Assembly (NCBI GenBank): GCA_021160685.1
Contig: JAGHCC010000430.1
Location: forward strand, 1-12,584
Length of the DNA stretch: 12,584 nucleotides
DNA from: Desulfobulbaceae bacterium
GTDB taxonomy: Bacteria > Desulfobacterota > Desulfobulbia > Desulfobulbales > SURF-16
Reading direction: 5' to 3'
Positions 1 through 7,117 of the stretch are shown piece by piece. Position 1 is the stretch's first letter; the number at the start of each line of letters is the position of its first letter. The notes beneath the pieces were generated by a model. It saw only the letters and a list, made by a program, of their open reading frames with translations, was not told where the DNA came from and did no database searches. The translations under genes and the position numbers were made by a program.

Positions 1-588
1 ATCGGCCCGGACGAGCGTCTGGTGGTACTTGGTTCAGTGAGGCAGGAAGAAGAAAAGGACATTTCCCGACTGATTGGCGACATGATGGCGAAAGCCCCCC
101 GCTTGATCATCGGTCTCTTTCCCAGACACATGCACCGGCTGAACCACTGGCGGAAAATCCTTGACGACCTGAACCTACCCTAGTTGCTACGCTCCGAGAT
201 TAACGGCCATGTCGACAGTGGCACCGTTGTTCTCTGGGACACCATGGGTGAGTTATCGCCGGCCTATGAACTTGCCCAGGCCGCCTTTGTTGGTGGCAGC
301 CTGGCGCCGGTGGGAGGACAGAATTTCCTGGAACCCCTGACCTGCGGCCTGAAACCGATTATCGGCCCGTACTGGTCTAACTTTTTCTGGGTCGGCCGTG
401 AGATTATCGACCAAAAACTTGTAATCCAGGTTAACAACTGGCAGGAACTCTCAGAGGTCTTGTTGGAAAAATTGAGCCAGCCTCTTCAGCGCGAACAGAC
501 AAAGGATGCGGTGATTGATTATGTCCGCAACCGGCAGGGTGGAACCGGGCAGGCCTGTAACGTAATCGTCGATTTTCTGCAAAAATAA
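1..588 (+). pseudogene. waaA: 3-deoxy-D-manno-octulosonic acid (Kdo) transferase, C-terminal part, interrupted by an in-frame TAG
   Basis: WaaA/KdtA is the membrane-associated GT-B (GT30) enzyme that moves Kdo from CMP-Kdo to lipid A. The window opens inside the gene. Codons 1-60 read through a typical Rossmann stretch (VVLGSVRQEEEKD, then GLFPRHMHRL, matching the family's 'PRHPER' region). Codon 61 (181-183) is TAG, and the same frame continues with LLRSE, WDTMGELSPAYELAQAAFVGGS and GGQNFLEP, the family's hallmark 'GDTMGEL', 'FVGGSL' and 'GGHNxLEP' blocks, ending in TAA at 586. The His of GGHN is Gln here. The family pattern flows across the stop without a gap, so a point change (for example CAG to TAG) is the simplest reading. 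It could also be a sequence error or a suppressed amber codon. Translation restarting near 184 would give only the last 134 residues. kdsB follows after a 315-bp repeat-filled gap. Confidence 0.85.
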
Positions 589-607
589 AAAAATTATTCC
601 TAACTTT

Positions 608-789
608 AGGGGCTATTACGAAATAAGTGTTACGTTTAGGCGTACTGATTTGGGTTAGATTTGGACGAGCCGATTGAACAAAGCCGCAGGCGTAGCAGGG
701 CTACGTCGAGGATTTTGTGATTGAGAATCGTTCAAATATGACCTGAAGCAGAGATGCATAAATGTAATGGTTATTTCGTAACAGCCCCT
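608..789. mobile_element. MITE-like full-length fold-back element
   Basis: The ends are inverted repeats: AGGGGCTATTACGAAATAA at 608-626 and its near-perfect complement at 771-789 (one difference in 19). The similarity continues inward for about 35 bp. The interior is also self-complementary: the ATTTGGACGA region near 659 pairs with the region before the right arm, and the apex GCGTAGC / GCTACGT sits at about 690-706, the exact centre. The whole unit could therefore fold into one long imperfect hairpin. It encodes no protein. A TTAG is present at both edges (606-609 and 789-792), but it overlaps the terminal repeats, so target duplication cannot be decided. Confidence 0.75.
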
Positions 790-814
790 TAGCCCGAAAC
801 ATTAAAAAAACATC

Positions 815-883
815 TCTCACAGAGACGCAGAGTTCACAGAGAAAAAGAATGTCTAACTCTGTGCTCTCTGTGTCTCTGTGAGA
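815..883. repeat. CTCTGTG-family palindromic repeat, copy 1
   Basis: Two 27-bp arms (815-841 and 857-883) are inverted complements with about three mismatches. The right arm contains CTCTGTGTCTCTGTGAGA. The loop is 15 bp. A relative of the same family lies at 7277-7354. Repeats of this type are dispersed in many environmental bacterial genomes. A hairpin just before kdsB could affect its mRNA, but nothing in the sequence shows this. Confidence 0.8.
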
Positions 884-903
884 AAATAAAACATCCATAA
901 CTA

Positions 904-1650
904 ATGAACGATCTGCCTAAATGCTATGGGATCATTCCCACCCGCTATGCCTCCTCCAGATTTGAAGGCAAACCCCTGGCCGACATCCTTGGAAAACCTA
1001 TGATCTGGCATGTCTATACCAGGGCCTGCCAATGTCCCCATCTGAAAAAAGTGGTCCTGGCAACCGACGATACGCGTATATTCAGCGCCGCCGAAAACCT
1101 GAACATTCCCGTCCTCATGACCAGCAGTGAGCATACCTGCGGCACGGAACGCGTCCTGGAAGCGGCCCGCATTCTCAAAATCCCGGCCGACGGAGTAGTG
1201 GTGAATATCCAGGGAGATGAGCCGGCCCTGGAGCCCGCGATGTTGTCTGAACTGGTTGAGCCATTTAGGAATGGCGAAGTTCATGTGGCCACTCTGGCCC
1301 ACAAAATAGATGGGGATACGGCCCGAAATCCGGATCAGGTCAAGGTCGTGCTGACCAGGGACTCCAGGGCTCTTTATTTTTCCAGATCATTAATTCCCTA
1401 TCCCCGTGACGACTCAGATGAAGGGTATTACGGTCATATTGGCCTTTATGCTTTCCGGATGACCACCTTGGAACAATTTGTTGCGCTGGATAAAGGCTTT
1501 CTGGAAAAAAAAGAAAAACTCGAACAGCTCCGGCTGCTTGAAAACGGTTTTGCTATCCAGGTGGTCCTTACCGACCACAAAGGTTTTGGTGTTGACCGGC
1601 CCGAGGATATCGCCATTGTTGAGCAAATCCTGCGTGATCAAAAGACATGA
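904..1650 (+). CDS. kdsB: 3-deoxy-manno-octulosonate cytidylyltransferase (CMP-Kdo synthetase)
   Basis: This cytosolic enzyme activates Kdo with CTP to CMP-Kdo, the donor used by WaaA. At 248 residues it has the normal family length. The N-terminus GIIPTRYASSRFEGKPL is the CTP-binding loop typical of KdsB (IPARxxSxRLPGKPL). VLATDDTRI, the SSEHTCGTERVLEA block and VVNIQGDEPALEP (the family's VNVQGDEP nucleotide/Mg site) follow in order. RALYFSRSLIPYPRD and GHIGLYAFR match the sugar-binding half, and GFGVDRPEDI is the C-terminal metal-binding motif. All diagnostic motifs are intact. The gene lies in the same direction as waaA, and the next gene starts 12 bp after its stop, suggesting cotranscription with the kinase-like gene. 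The ATG at 904 gives the standard N-terminus although no strong ribosome-binding site is visible. Confidence 0.96.
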   Translation: MNDLPKCYGIIPTRYASSRFEGKPLADILGKPMIWHVYTRACQCPHLKKVVLATDDTRIFSAAENLNIPVLMTSSEHTCGTERVLEAARILKIPADGVVVNIQGDEPALEPAMLSELVEPFRNGEVHVATLAHKIDGDTARNPDQVKVVLTRDSRALYFSRSLIPYPRDDSDEGYYGHIGLYAFRMTTLEQFVALDKGFLEKKEKLEQLRLLENGFAIQVVLTDHKGFGVDRPEDIAIVEQILRDQKT

Positions 1651-1662
1651 TATTTTTTTTGC

Positions 1663-3273
1663 ATGAGCATTAAAGAAAAAAAACCAGACTCCCTTGTCTC
1701 AATCTCCGGGAAAGATGCGGAAATCTTTAAAGAAGAGGCCTCACAACTTCTGCAGGGGTGTTTACCCGGAGGATGGAAATGGGTTCCCTGTTCCACCAGC
1801 ACACTTGTCGCCGCAAGAGAAGCTCCATCTCCAGTCTATTATAAAGAATTTTTCCCAAGAAACAGATATGAGGGAATCAAAGCATTTTTCAGAGGAAGCC
1901 GTTCTCAGCGGGCGCGCAAACAAACAGAAAACCTAGCTGCGACTGGCCTTTCCACTCCGAAAACTCTCTGCTGGGGAAAGGGGAAATTAAATGAATTTAT
2001 TATTTCTGCAGCTGATGAGGGTCAAGGATTTTATTCTTTGCTCCTGAAAAAATACTCTCCTCCCCTCACTCCTGAAAAAATCCTCGAAAAACGTCATCTT
2101 TTACAGCAAGCCGGAAAAATTATCAGCCTTTTACACCAAAATGGGCTGATTCATGGAGATCTTCGCCCAAATAACTTACTTGTTGCAAAAACCGATGAGG
2201 GATTCAACTTTTCGTTTATAGATAATGAAAGAAATAAACATTTTAAACGACCTCCACTCTCATTAATAAAAAAAAATCTCATCCAATTTTCAATTATTCC
2301 AGATCATCTTGTAACAAAATCTGATCTATTACGCTTTCTTCAAGCCTACCTTTCTGCAGACAAAAATTTATCAAAACAGAAGCAGCGCGAATTTATCAGT
2401 GATTTTTTTCGCAGGCGGCATCAACGACTCACCTTTCTCCTGAGTCGCCGCGACAGACGTCAACGAGCTGAAAATACAAAAAAAATTAAGGATAACCATT
2501 CTTCGGGAGAATGCTATCATGGCAGCATAATCAGTCAGGCTCTGGCAACAGCAACGAGTCCTGACGCCTGGTTTACCGATAATGGAACATTAATTAAACA
2601 GGATAAAAGAATAACTGCAAAAATATTTAGAGAAGTGGGCTATCCGTCCCTTTTCGGCAAACGTTTTCTCCCTCAAAATAATCTTCAATTCATCAAACTT
2701 CTATTTCAGGAAGAAAGAGCCCGGCACCTATGGCGGATATCTCATATATTCCTTAATTTGGGGATTCCTGTTCCTAAGCCTGTGGGATATATTTCAACTG
2801 GGGGATTTTTTTTAAAGCGGAGCAACTTTTTCTTTTGTGTTGCTCTGTCTGAGTCGACTAATTTAATGACAATTTCCCGAAACAGGAATAATTTTACTTC
2901 CTGGTTGGCTGCAAACCAGTTCATTGAATGTCTCGCCCGGAGTCTGGGAAAAATGCATAACTTTGGCTTTAGTTACGGAGATGCAAAATGGAGTAATATC
3001 ATGGTGAACGAGGCAGAAGGAACGTTTTGCTGGATTAATCTTGACTCAGTACACAAACAAAAAAAACAGGAGAATCGCTGGTTCTTTAAAGATGTAGCCC
3101 GTTTTGCTGTTGATATTATGGACAGTGGACTCAGTCATGAGTGGCTTGATTTATTTTTGAAAACTTATGCTCAAACACGTTGCATTTCCTCTGATCATCT
3201 TGAAAAGAAAATATGTCCTTTCGTGCGGAAAATCAGTAAATGCCAGCAGAAACATTTGAAGTTGACTCAATAA
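1663..3273 (+). CDS. Tandem two-domain lipopolysaccharide (Kdo/heptose) kinase-like protein
   Basis: The protein has 536 residues with two successive small-kinase domains of the WaaP/KdkA/InaA type (single-domain members are about 230-270 residues). Domain 1 (about 40-265) has a candidate ATP lysine K61 (YYKEFF), a catalytic-loop HGDLRPNNLL (D166, N171) and FIDNER (metal Asp D187). Domain 2 (about 300-530) has a candidate K320, YGDAKWSNIM (D440, N445) and WINLDSV, where the expected metal-binding Asp is Asn459. Domain 1 thus looks catalytically complete, while domain 2 looks altered or regulatory. No signal peptide or membrane segment is evident. Its place between kdsB and lptC suggests phosphorylation of inner-core Kdo or heptose, which is an inference. 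The gene is visibly richer in A/T than kdsB and lptB, possibly reflecting different ancestry. The ATG at 1663 is the only one available after the in-frame TGA at 1648. No Shine-Dalgarno is evident. Confidence 0.82.
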   Translation: MSIKEKKPDSLVSISGKDAEIFKEEASQLLQGCLPGGWKWVPCSTSTLVAAREAPSPVYYKEFFPRNRYEGIKAFFRGSRSQRARKQTENLAATGLSTPKTLCWGKGKLNEFIISAADEGQGFYSLLLKKYSPPLTPEKILEKRHLLQQAGKIISLLHQNGLIHGDLRPNNLLVAKTDEGFNFSFIDNERNKHFKRPPLSLIKKNLIQFSIIPDHLVTKSDLLRFLQAYLSADKNLSKQKQREFISDFFRRRHQRLTFLLSRRDRRQRAENTKKIKDNHSSGECYHGSIISQALATATSPDAWFTDNGTLIKQDKRITAKIFREVGYPSLFGKRFLPQNNLQFIKLLFQEERARHLWRISHIFLNLGIPVPKPVGYISTGGFFLKRSNFFFCVALSESTNLMTISRNRNNFTSWLAANQFIECLARSLGKMHNFGFSYGDAKWSNIMVNEAEGTFCWINLDSVHKQKKQENRWFFKDVARFAVDIMDSGLSHEWLDLFLKTYAQTRCISSDHLEKKICPFVRKISKCQQKHLKLTQ

Positions 3274-3342
3274 TGGCATTGAAACTATGTATAAGAAAGC
3301 GCCTTTACACGACAGCAGACGAATGCTATATTAAAATTCATA

Positions 3343-3906
3343 ATGAGACTAATAACCACCCGTAATCTTTTAGTTCTTGCCGTTATTTTAATAACCGTTT
3401 GGTTGGCGGTACAGGCACTGCGTAATAATCGTGTCCTGGGGCCGAAGACTGCCCTTGAGCTCATTCCCGACAATGTTGCCCTGACTCTAAAAAACATAAA
3501 ACATACCAAAACCCGTGCCGGAAAGCCACTGTGGACCCTGATGGCGGACTCGGCCAGCCACTCCAAAGATGGCATCACCCGGATGAAAAATGTTCATATA
3601 GTCTTTTTTGACCAGGAAAGTGGAAATATAGAACTTACTGCCGACCTGGGAGAATGGATGTCTGAATATCGAAAAATGACTGTCAGCTCTAATGTGATCG
3701 TGATCCGTCCGCCGGGAAACACATTGCAGACTGAATACCTTGAATATGAAGAAGCTGGCAATATCCTGCAGACCGACAAAATGGTAACAATTTATGATGA
3801 TCACTACAGAGTGAGTGGCAAAGGCATGAAGATCGATGTTACAGAACGAACCTTGATTCTCTTAAGCGAGGTGAAAGCCCAGGTCGACGGCATGGACAGT
3901 CATTAG
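3343..3906 (+). CDS. lptC: LPS export system protein LptC
   Basis: LptC is the bitopic inner-membrane protein that accepts LPS from LptB2FG and hands it to periplasmic LptA. The 187-residue product has the usual length. It has a short cytoplasmic N-terminus, one membrane anchor at about residues 8-26 (NLLVLAVILITVWLAVQAL), then a periplasmic beta-jellyroll-like domain rich in alternating hydrophobic strands (ALTLKNIKHTKTRAGKPLWTL, MKNVHIVFFDQESGNIELTA, MTVSSNVIV, LQTEYLEYEEAGNILQTD). LQTEYLEY...LQTD corresponds to the family's 'L.T..L.Y......I.TD' segment. It ends in TAG at 3904-3906. Start: the ATG at 3343 precedes the anchor directly. lptB follows after 73 bp, with no lptA between, which departs from the usual lptC-lptA-lptB order. 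Confidence 0.88.
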   Translation: MRLITTRNLLVLAVILITVWLAVQALRNNRVLGPKTALELIPDNVALTLKNIKHTKTRAGKPLWTLMADSASHSKDGITRMKNVHIVFFDQESGNIELTADLGEWMSEYRKMTVSSNVIVIRPPGNTLQTEYLEYEEAGNILQTDKMVTIYDDHYRVSGKGMKIDVTERTLILLSEVKAQVDGMDSH

Positions 3907-3979
3907 GCCCCATGCCGCGATCAGCACTTTAAAAAATATTATTTATTTCGTGAATAGCGAAGAAAAAACTGAGGAATGA

Positions 3980-4705
3980 ATGGCCAGAAAACTTTCAGCA
4001 CAGGGACTGGAAAAGTCTTATAAAGGCAGAACTGTTGTTCGCGGTATTAGCCTGGAAGTCAATTCCGGTCAGGTCATCGGCCTATTAGGACCAAATGGCG
4101 CCGGCAAAACCACGACCTTTTATATGGTTGTCGGTCTGGTTCATCCCGATAAAGGCCGGGTTTTTCTCGATGACAAAGACTTAACCGGCTTGCCGATTTA
4201 CACCATGGCCAGAGCCGGAATCTCCTATCTTCCCCAGGAAAAATCTGTTTTTCAAAGGTTGTCGGTCGAGGACAACATTATGGCAATCCTGGAAACCCTT
4301 GATATCACCCAGACTGAACGGAAGGAACGCCAGGAGCAGTTGTTGACGGATTTCAGTTTAACACATGTGGCAAAAAGTATGGGCCGCACTCTCTCAGGAG
4401 GTGAACAGAGACGTCTTGAATTCGCCAGAGCCCTGGTTATTGAACCGGCATTTATATTGATGGATGAACCTTTTGCCGGAGTTGATCCCATTGCTGTCAT
4501 AAATATACAAAATATTATCGGCCAGTTGAAAAAAAAGGGGATTGGCGTGCTGATCTCTGATCATAATGTTCGCGAAACCCTCGGGGTCTGTGATCAGGCA
4601 TATATTCTCCACCATGGTGAAATCCTGGAATTTGGTGAGCCGAAGCTCATTGCCGCCAGCCCCAAGGCCAGAGAAATTTACCTTGGGGAAAAGTTTGAAT
4701 TGTAA
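3980..4705 (+). CDS. lptB: LPS export ABC transporter ATP-binding protein LptB
   Basis: LptB is the cytoplasmic ATPase that powers extraction of LPS from the inner membrane by LptFG and its passage to LptC. The 241 residues match the family length. The signature elements are intact: Walker A GPNGAGKTT (37-45), Q-loop Q86 within YLPQEKSVF, ABC signature LSGGE (138-142), Walker B FILMDEPFAGVDP with D162/E163, and switch His H195 in ISDHNVRETL. YLPQE.S.F and MDEPFAGVDPIAV are characteristic of LptB rather than of other ABC ATPases. A good ribosome-binding site (GAGGA at 3971-3975) lies four bases before the ATG. It follows lptC on the same strand. The rpoN/hpf genes often found downstream are absent. 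Instead a MITE follows within 12 bp of the stop, and then comes a convergent gene. Confidence 0.96.
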   Translation: MARKLSAQGLEKSYKGRTVVRGISLEVNSGQVIGLLGPNGAGKTTTFYMVVGLVHPDKGRVFLDDKDLTGLPIYTMARAGISYLPQEKSVFQRLSVEDNIMAILETLDITQTERKERQEQLLTDFSLTHVAKSMGRTLSGGEQRRLEFARALVIEPAFILMDEPFAGVDPIAVINIQNIIGQLKKKGIGVLISDHNVRETLGVCDQAYILHHGEILEFGEPKLIAASPKAREIYLGEKFEL

Positions 4706-4716
4706 CGCCAACCAGT

Positions 4717-4872
4717 GTAAATATTCGGCTAGCACCCCAATTTCGTCCGATTCGCCTTACTCACATATGATTAATATCGCTCGCCAGGCGACTTGAACGA
4801 ACTCGGGGCACTATCCAAACATTTACAATTTATGGGTTTTAGCACTCATTTATCTTCAACCCGAATATTTAC
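4717..4872. mobile_element. IS66-like MITE with 8-bp target-site duplication
   Basis: A perfect 12-bp inverted repeat, GTAAATATTCGG at 4717-4728 and its complement at 4861-4872, bounds 156 bp without a coding capacity. Directly outside lie identical 8-mers CAACCAGT (4709-4716 and 4873-4880), a clear target-site duplication. GTAA-starting ends plus 8-bp duplications are known features of the IS66 family, so this is probably a non-autonomous IS66-type derivative. A third, internal copy of the end (complement of GTAAATGTTTGG, 4815-4826) forms a 41-bp imperfect palindrome with 4717-4757. The element occupies nearly all of the convergent gap between lptB and the opposing gene, and its hairpin may end transcription from either side. 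Confidence 0.8.
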
Positions 4873-4892
4873 CAACCAGTTGTCTTAGGCCA

Positions 4893-6296
4893 TCAAGTGT
4901 ATGTGGAAATGCGAAAGATGTAATCACTGATCTGTTCAGTCTTCAGCTCTGTTTTGTCACCGAGTACGTGTTGAAAACGTGCAAGACGTTCATGAAGTTG
5001 ATCCATGGTAAGACCCGGGTACCGATGCCGTTGAAATTCCGGCTGGTATTTTGAACCTGATTGAAATGATTTACGCCACTTGGCAAAACGCCGCCTTAAT
5101 GCCCGGTATCTGCCGACCAGTTGCTCTTGTAGAGAAGTTGCAGGCAATTGCCTGTCCCCGATAATTCCTTCAAGGACATCAACGATACGCTCACAGGCCA
5201 TGCGGCCATTTTGGGCTGTCAGGTAGTATTCCAGAAGCCTTTTTTGTTCATCACTTTTAGCGGGACCAAGTTCACCGGCAAAAATTTTCCCGAGGGTTTC
5301 CTGCAATTCTGTAAAGCTGAAGCACTGGTGGCTCATCCTGTTCGGCAGCTTATAGTAACCAAGATCATAGTATTCATCCCGTGTTGCCATATAGGATACA
5401 GCCGGAACACCCATAATATATGCTTCGATCCCGGTGGTGCAGCTGTTGTGCACAAGGGCTTTGGCTGCCATAATCCAAGGGACGACGTTCCCTTCATTTG
5501 TAACCTCCACATGTTGACATGTATCGGCTATATCCTGATAAACCTGCGGGTTTTCAGTCGGGTGCGGCCTGACAATGATGGAAAAATCAGGAAATGCATT
5601 TTCCAGTGCCGGGATAACCTTTTTAATATCTTCAAAAACAGCTTGCTTAAAATCCCTTAAACCTTCAGCAAATTTCCTCTCCATACCGACAGCTCCACGA
5701 CCGAACCTGCTGGTTTCACCTGGATTCTCAGCAGGCATAAAAAGATTCAGGCTCGGGACAAAGGCATTAACATTACTGAAATTGGTATTGATGAGGATGA
5801 AATCACCATACCTGTCAGTCAGCTTTTGCACTTCCTGTTCATAGTATGGGTGTAATTCCGGTCGGAGGAGATCACCGCGCGGATTGCCGGCAATGTGGAT
5901 CGGAGTATTCGCTGGAAGATGCGGGTATTGACGCCAAAGTTCGGCGTTCTCCTGTCCCCAGGCGAACAGGTGCGATACATACTGGATCGCTTCCTTGGAA
6001 AGTCGCCGGGTAAAATAGGTCTTGGGCTGCATGTGAACAAGCGCCTCTTCGTCCCATGCAGCAATCTGGTGGCCAAGCAAACGCATGATGCGAAACATTT
6101 TGAGACTACGGGCCGTCATGCTTTTGGACAAGTAGATTCCCCTGGGAAACGAACCGATTCGGAAATCAATTTCCAGGCGGGAACCGAGTATTGCAGGAAA
6201 TCCGCGTTTTGCCGCGACCAAGGCCAGCAAAAGCTTGGCATCAAATTCGCGAACTTGGTTTTCAACGGGGATGATGAGAGGAGGTTTACTAGCCAT
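4893..6296 (-). CDS. Surface carbohydrate biosynthesis protein (GT-B-like), paralogue 1
   Basis: This 467-residue cytosolic-looking protein belongs, by overall pattern, to the 'surface carbohydrate biosynthesis protein' family found in bacterial glycan loci. The biochemical reaction of that family is not established to my knowledge. Visible blocks: LIIPVENQVREFDAKLLLALVAAKRGF (7-33), AWDEEAL (80-86), the loop SHLFAWG (108-114), GNPRGD (137-142), INTNFSNVN (169-177), the basic IVRPHPTEN (241-249) and NSCTTGIEA (284-292). The order acidic motif, HP, S/T-T resembles bacterial GT-B sialyltransferases and CMP-sugar transferases, so transfer of the CMP-sugar made next door is a plausible inference. 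A conserved C-terminal tail (HRYPGLTMDQLHERLARF) is shared with paralogue 2 at 10959. It is the last gene of the minus-strand operon, 29 bp after the cytidylyltransferase stop. The start is weakly supported by SD but aligns with the paralogue. Confidence 0.82.
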   Translation of the reverse strand: MASKPPLIIPVENQVREFDAKLLLALVAAKRGFPAILGSRLEIDFRIGSFPRGIYLSKSMTARSLKMFRIMRLLGHQIAAWDEEALVHMQPKTYFTRRLSKEAIQYVSHLFAWGQENAELWRQYPHLPANTPIHIAGNPRGDLLRPELHPYYEQEVQKLTDRYGDFILINTNFSNVNAFVPSLNLFMPAENPGETSRFGRGAVGMERKFAEGLRDFKQAVFEDIKKVIPALENAFPDFSIIVRPHPTENPQVYQDIADTCQHVEVTNEGNVVPWIMAAKALVHNSCTTGIEAYIMGVPAVSYMATRDEYYDLGYYKLPNRMSHQCFSFTELQETLGKIFAGELGPAKSDEQKRLLEYYLTAQNGRMACERIVDVLEGIIGDRQLPATSLQEQLVGRYRALRRRFAKWRKSFQSGSKYQPEFQRHRYPGLTMDQLHERLARFQHVLGDKTELKTEQISDYIFRISTYT

Positions 6297-6325
6297 TGTT
6301 TGTCGTGAACTGGGAGATCGAATCT

Positions 6326-7027
6326 TTACATGCTTTGGATGACGAATTCAGCAAGCTTGAAATCAAACTCAGTGTCGATATTGACCATTATATCGTCAAT
6401 AACCAAATACGAAGTTTTTTCTCCCTTGATCGTCTCTTGATCGGCGATCAGGTCGCGAGCCAGGACATAAGCGACGCCGTTTTTATGATAAAGTGGTTCC
6501 AGTTGCTGCCGGGCAATAATGTCAGCAGCAGCTGGGTCATAATAATCAAGTCGATCATCCTTTATAACAAGCTGTTTTAAGGGATGCGCCTTGGCGTCGG
6601 TCTCACTGACGGTCCAGAGCGCATCATAACCGCCGTCGATCATTTTGTTGACTGCTGCCGTAATATGTTCTGGTTTGCGAAAAGGCGAAGTCGGCTGCAG
6701 CATGATGATGATATCGTATCGTTGGTTATCGATCTTTTCACATTCCAGCAGAGCGTGTTTAAGGACCGGTGCATCTGCGACAAGGTCGCCGGATAATGTT
6801 TCAGGCCGCATGAAAGGTACAGCCAGACCAGACTCTTCGGCAACTCTGGCGATCTCGTGGTGATCGGTGGAGACCACTGCCCGGTCAACGTAGGGAAGCT
6901 GTTTTACGACTTCCCCGACCAGGGCAACCAGGGGGACACCGTTTAACGGGCGGATATTTTTCAGTTTTACACCTTTGCTGCCACCGCGGGCAGGAACCAC
7001 CACTAAAATACGTTTATCTGCAATCAT
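6326..7027 (-). CDS. Acylneuraminate cytidylyltransferase family protein (CMP-nonulosonate synthetase)
   Basis: The 233-residue protein is related to NeuA/PseF/LegF, which couple a nonulosonic acid to CMP using CTP. Motifs: VVPARGGSKGVKLKNI (10-25, the CTP-binding loop with R14 and K18), VSTDHHEIA (52-60), LQPTSPFR (110-117), KNGVAYVLARD (182-192) and VNIDTEFDFKLAE (215-227), which is the C-terminal metal site. The first acidic residue of the usual DxD is Asn216 here, with D218 kept. It fits as the third step after the synthase (8099-9622) and phosphatase (7467-8090). The exact sugar cannot be told from sequence, and neighbours argue for a phosphorylated Kdn- or Neu5Ac-type route. A 439-bp repeat-bearing gap separates it from the phosphatase gene, so it may depend on read-through or on its own promoter. 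No strong ribosome-binding site lies near the ATG at 7027. Confidence 0.9.
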   Translation of the reverse strand: MIADKRILVVVPARGGSKGVKLKNIRPLNGVPLVALVGEVVKQLPYVDRAVVSTDHHEIARVAEESGLAVPFMRPETLSGDLVADAPVLKHALLECEKIDNQRYDIIIMLQPTSPFRKPEHITAAVNKMIDGGYDALWTVSETDAKAHPLKQLVIKDDRLDYYDPAAADIIARQQLEPLYHKNGVAYVLARDLIADQETIKGEKTSYLVIDDIMVNIDTEFDFKLAEFVIQSM

Positions 7028-7117
7028 ATATTATACACTGCCCTTTAGTAACTGTTCAGCAAGGCAACCGGGGTGAAGATTCCGGCATTTATTTTAAAAG
7101 TAACAAAAGAATTGTAT

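Larger units (their letters stand above)
589..903. other. Intergenic region filled by two palindromic repeats
   Basis: This 315-bp gap between the waaA remnant and kdsB has no credible gene. It holds a 182-bp fold-back element (608-789) followed by a CTCTGTG-type palindrome (815-883). Only about 20 bp separate the second palindrome from the kdsB start, and no clear Shine-Dalgarno is visible there. Confidence 0.7.

Noticed and set aside
181..588. Genome-wide pyrrolysine or amber recoding as the explanation of the TAG in waaA
   Set aside because: TAG serves as the natural stop of lptC and of paralogue 2 in this same window, and no pyl genes are visible. It is kept only as a possibility to exclude.
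901..1302. Minus-strand open frame of 133 codons opposite kdsB
   Set aside because: kdsB is unambiguous here, and the antisense product has no family features.
5148..5660. Long + strand open frame (170 codons) within the 4893-6296 gene
   Set aside because: It is antisense to a conserved paralogue whose motifs cover the same bases, and the predicted protein has no recognisable motif.
7030..7035. TATAAT on the minus strand, immediately before the cytidylyltransferase ATG
   Set aside because: A -10 here would start transcription inside the gene, and no -35 element lies at a suitable distance.
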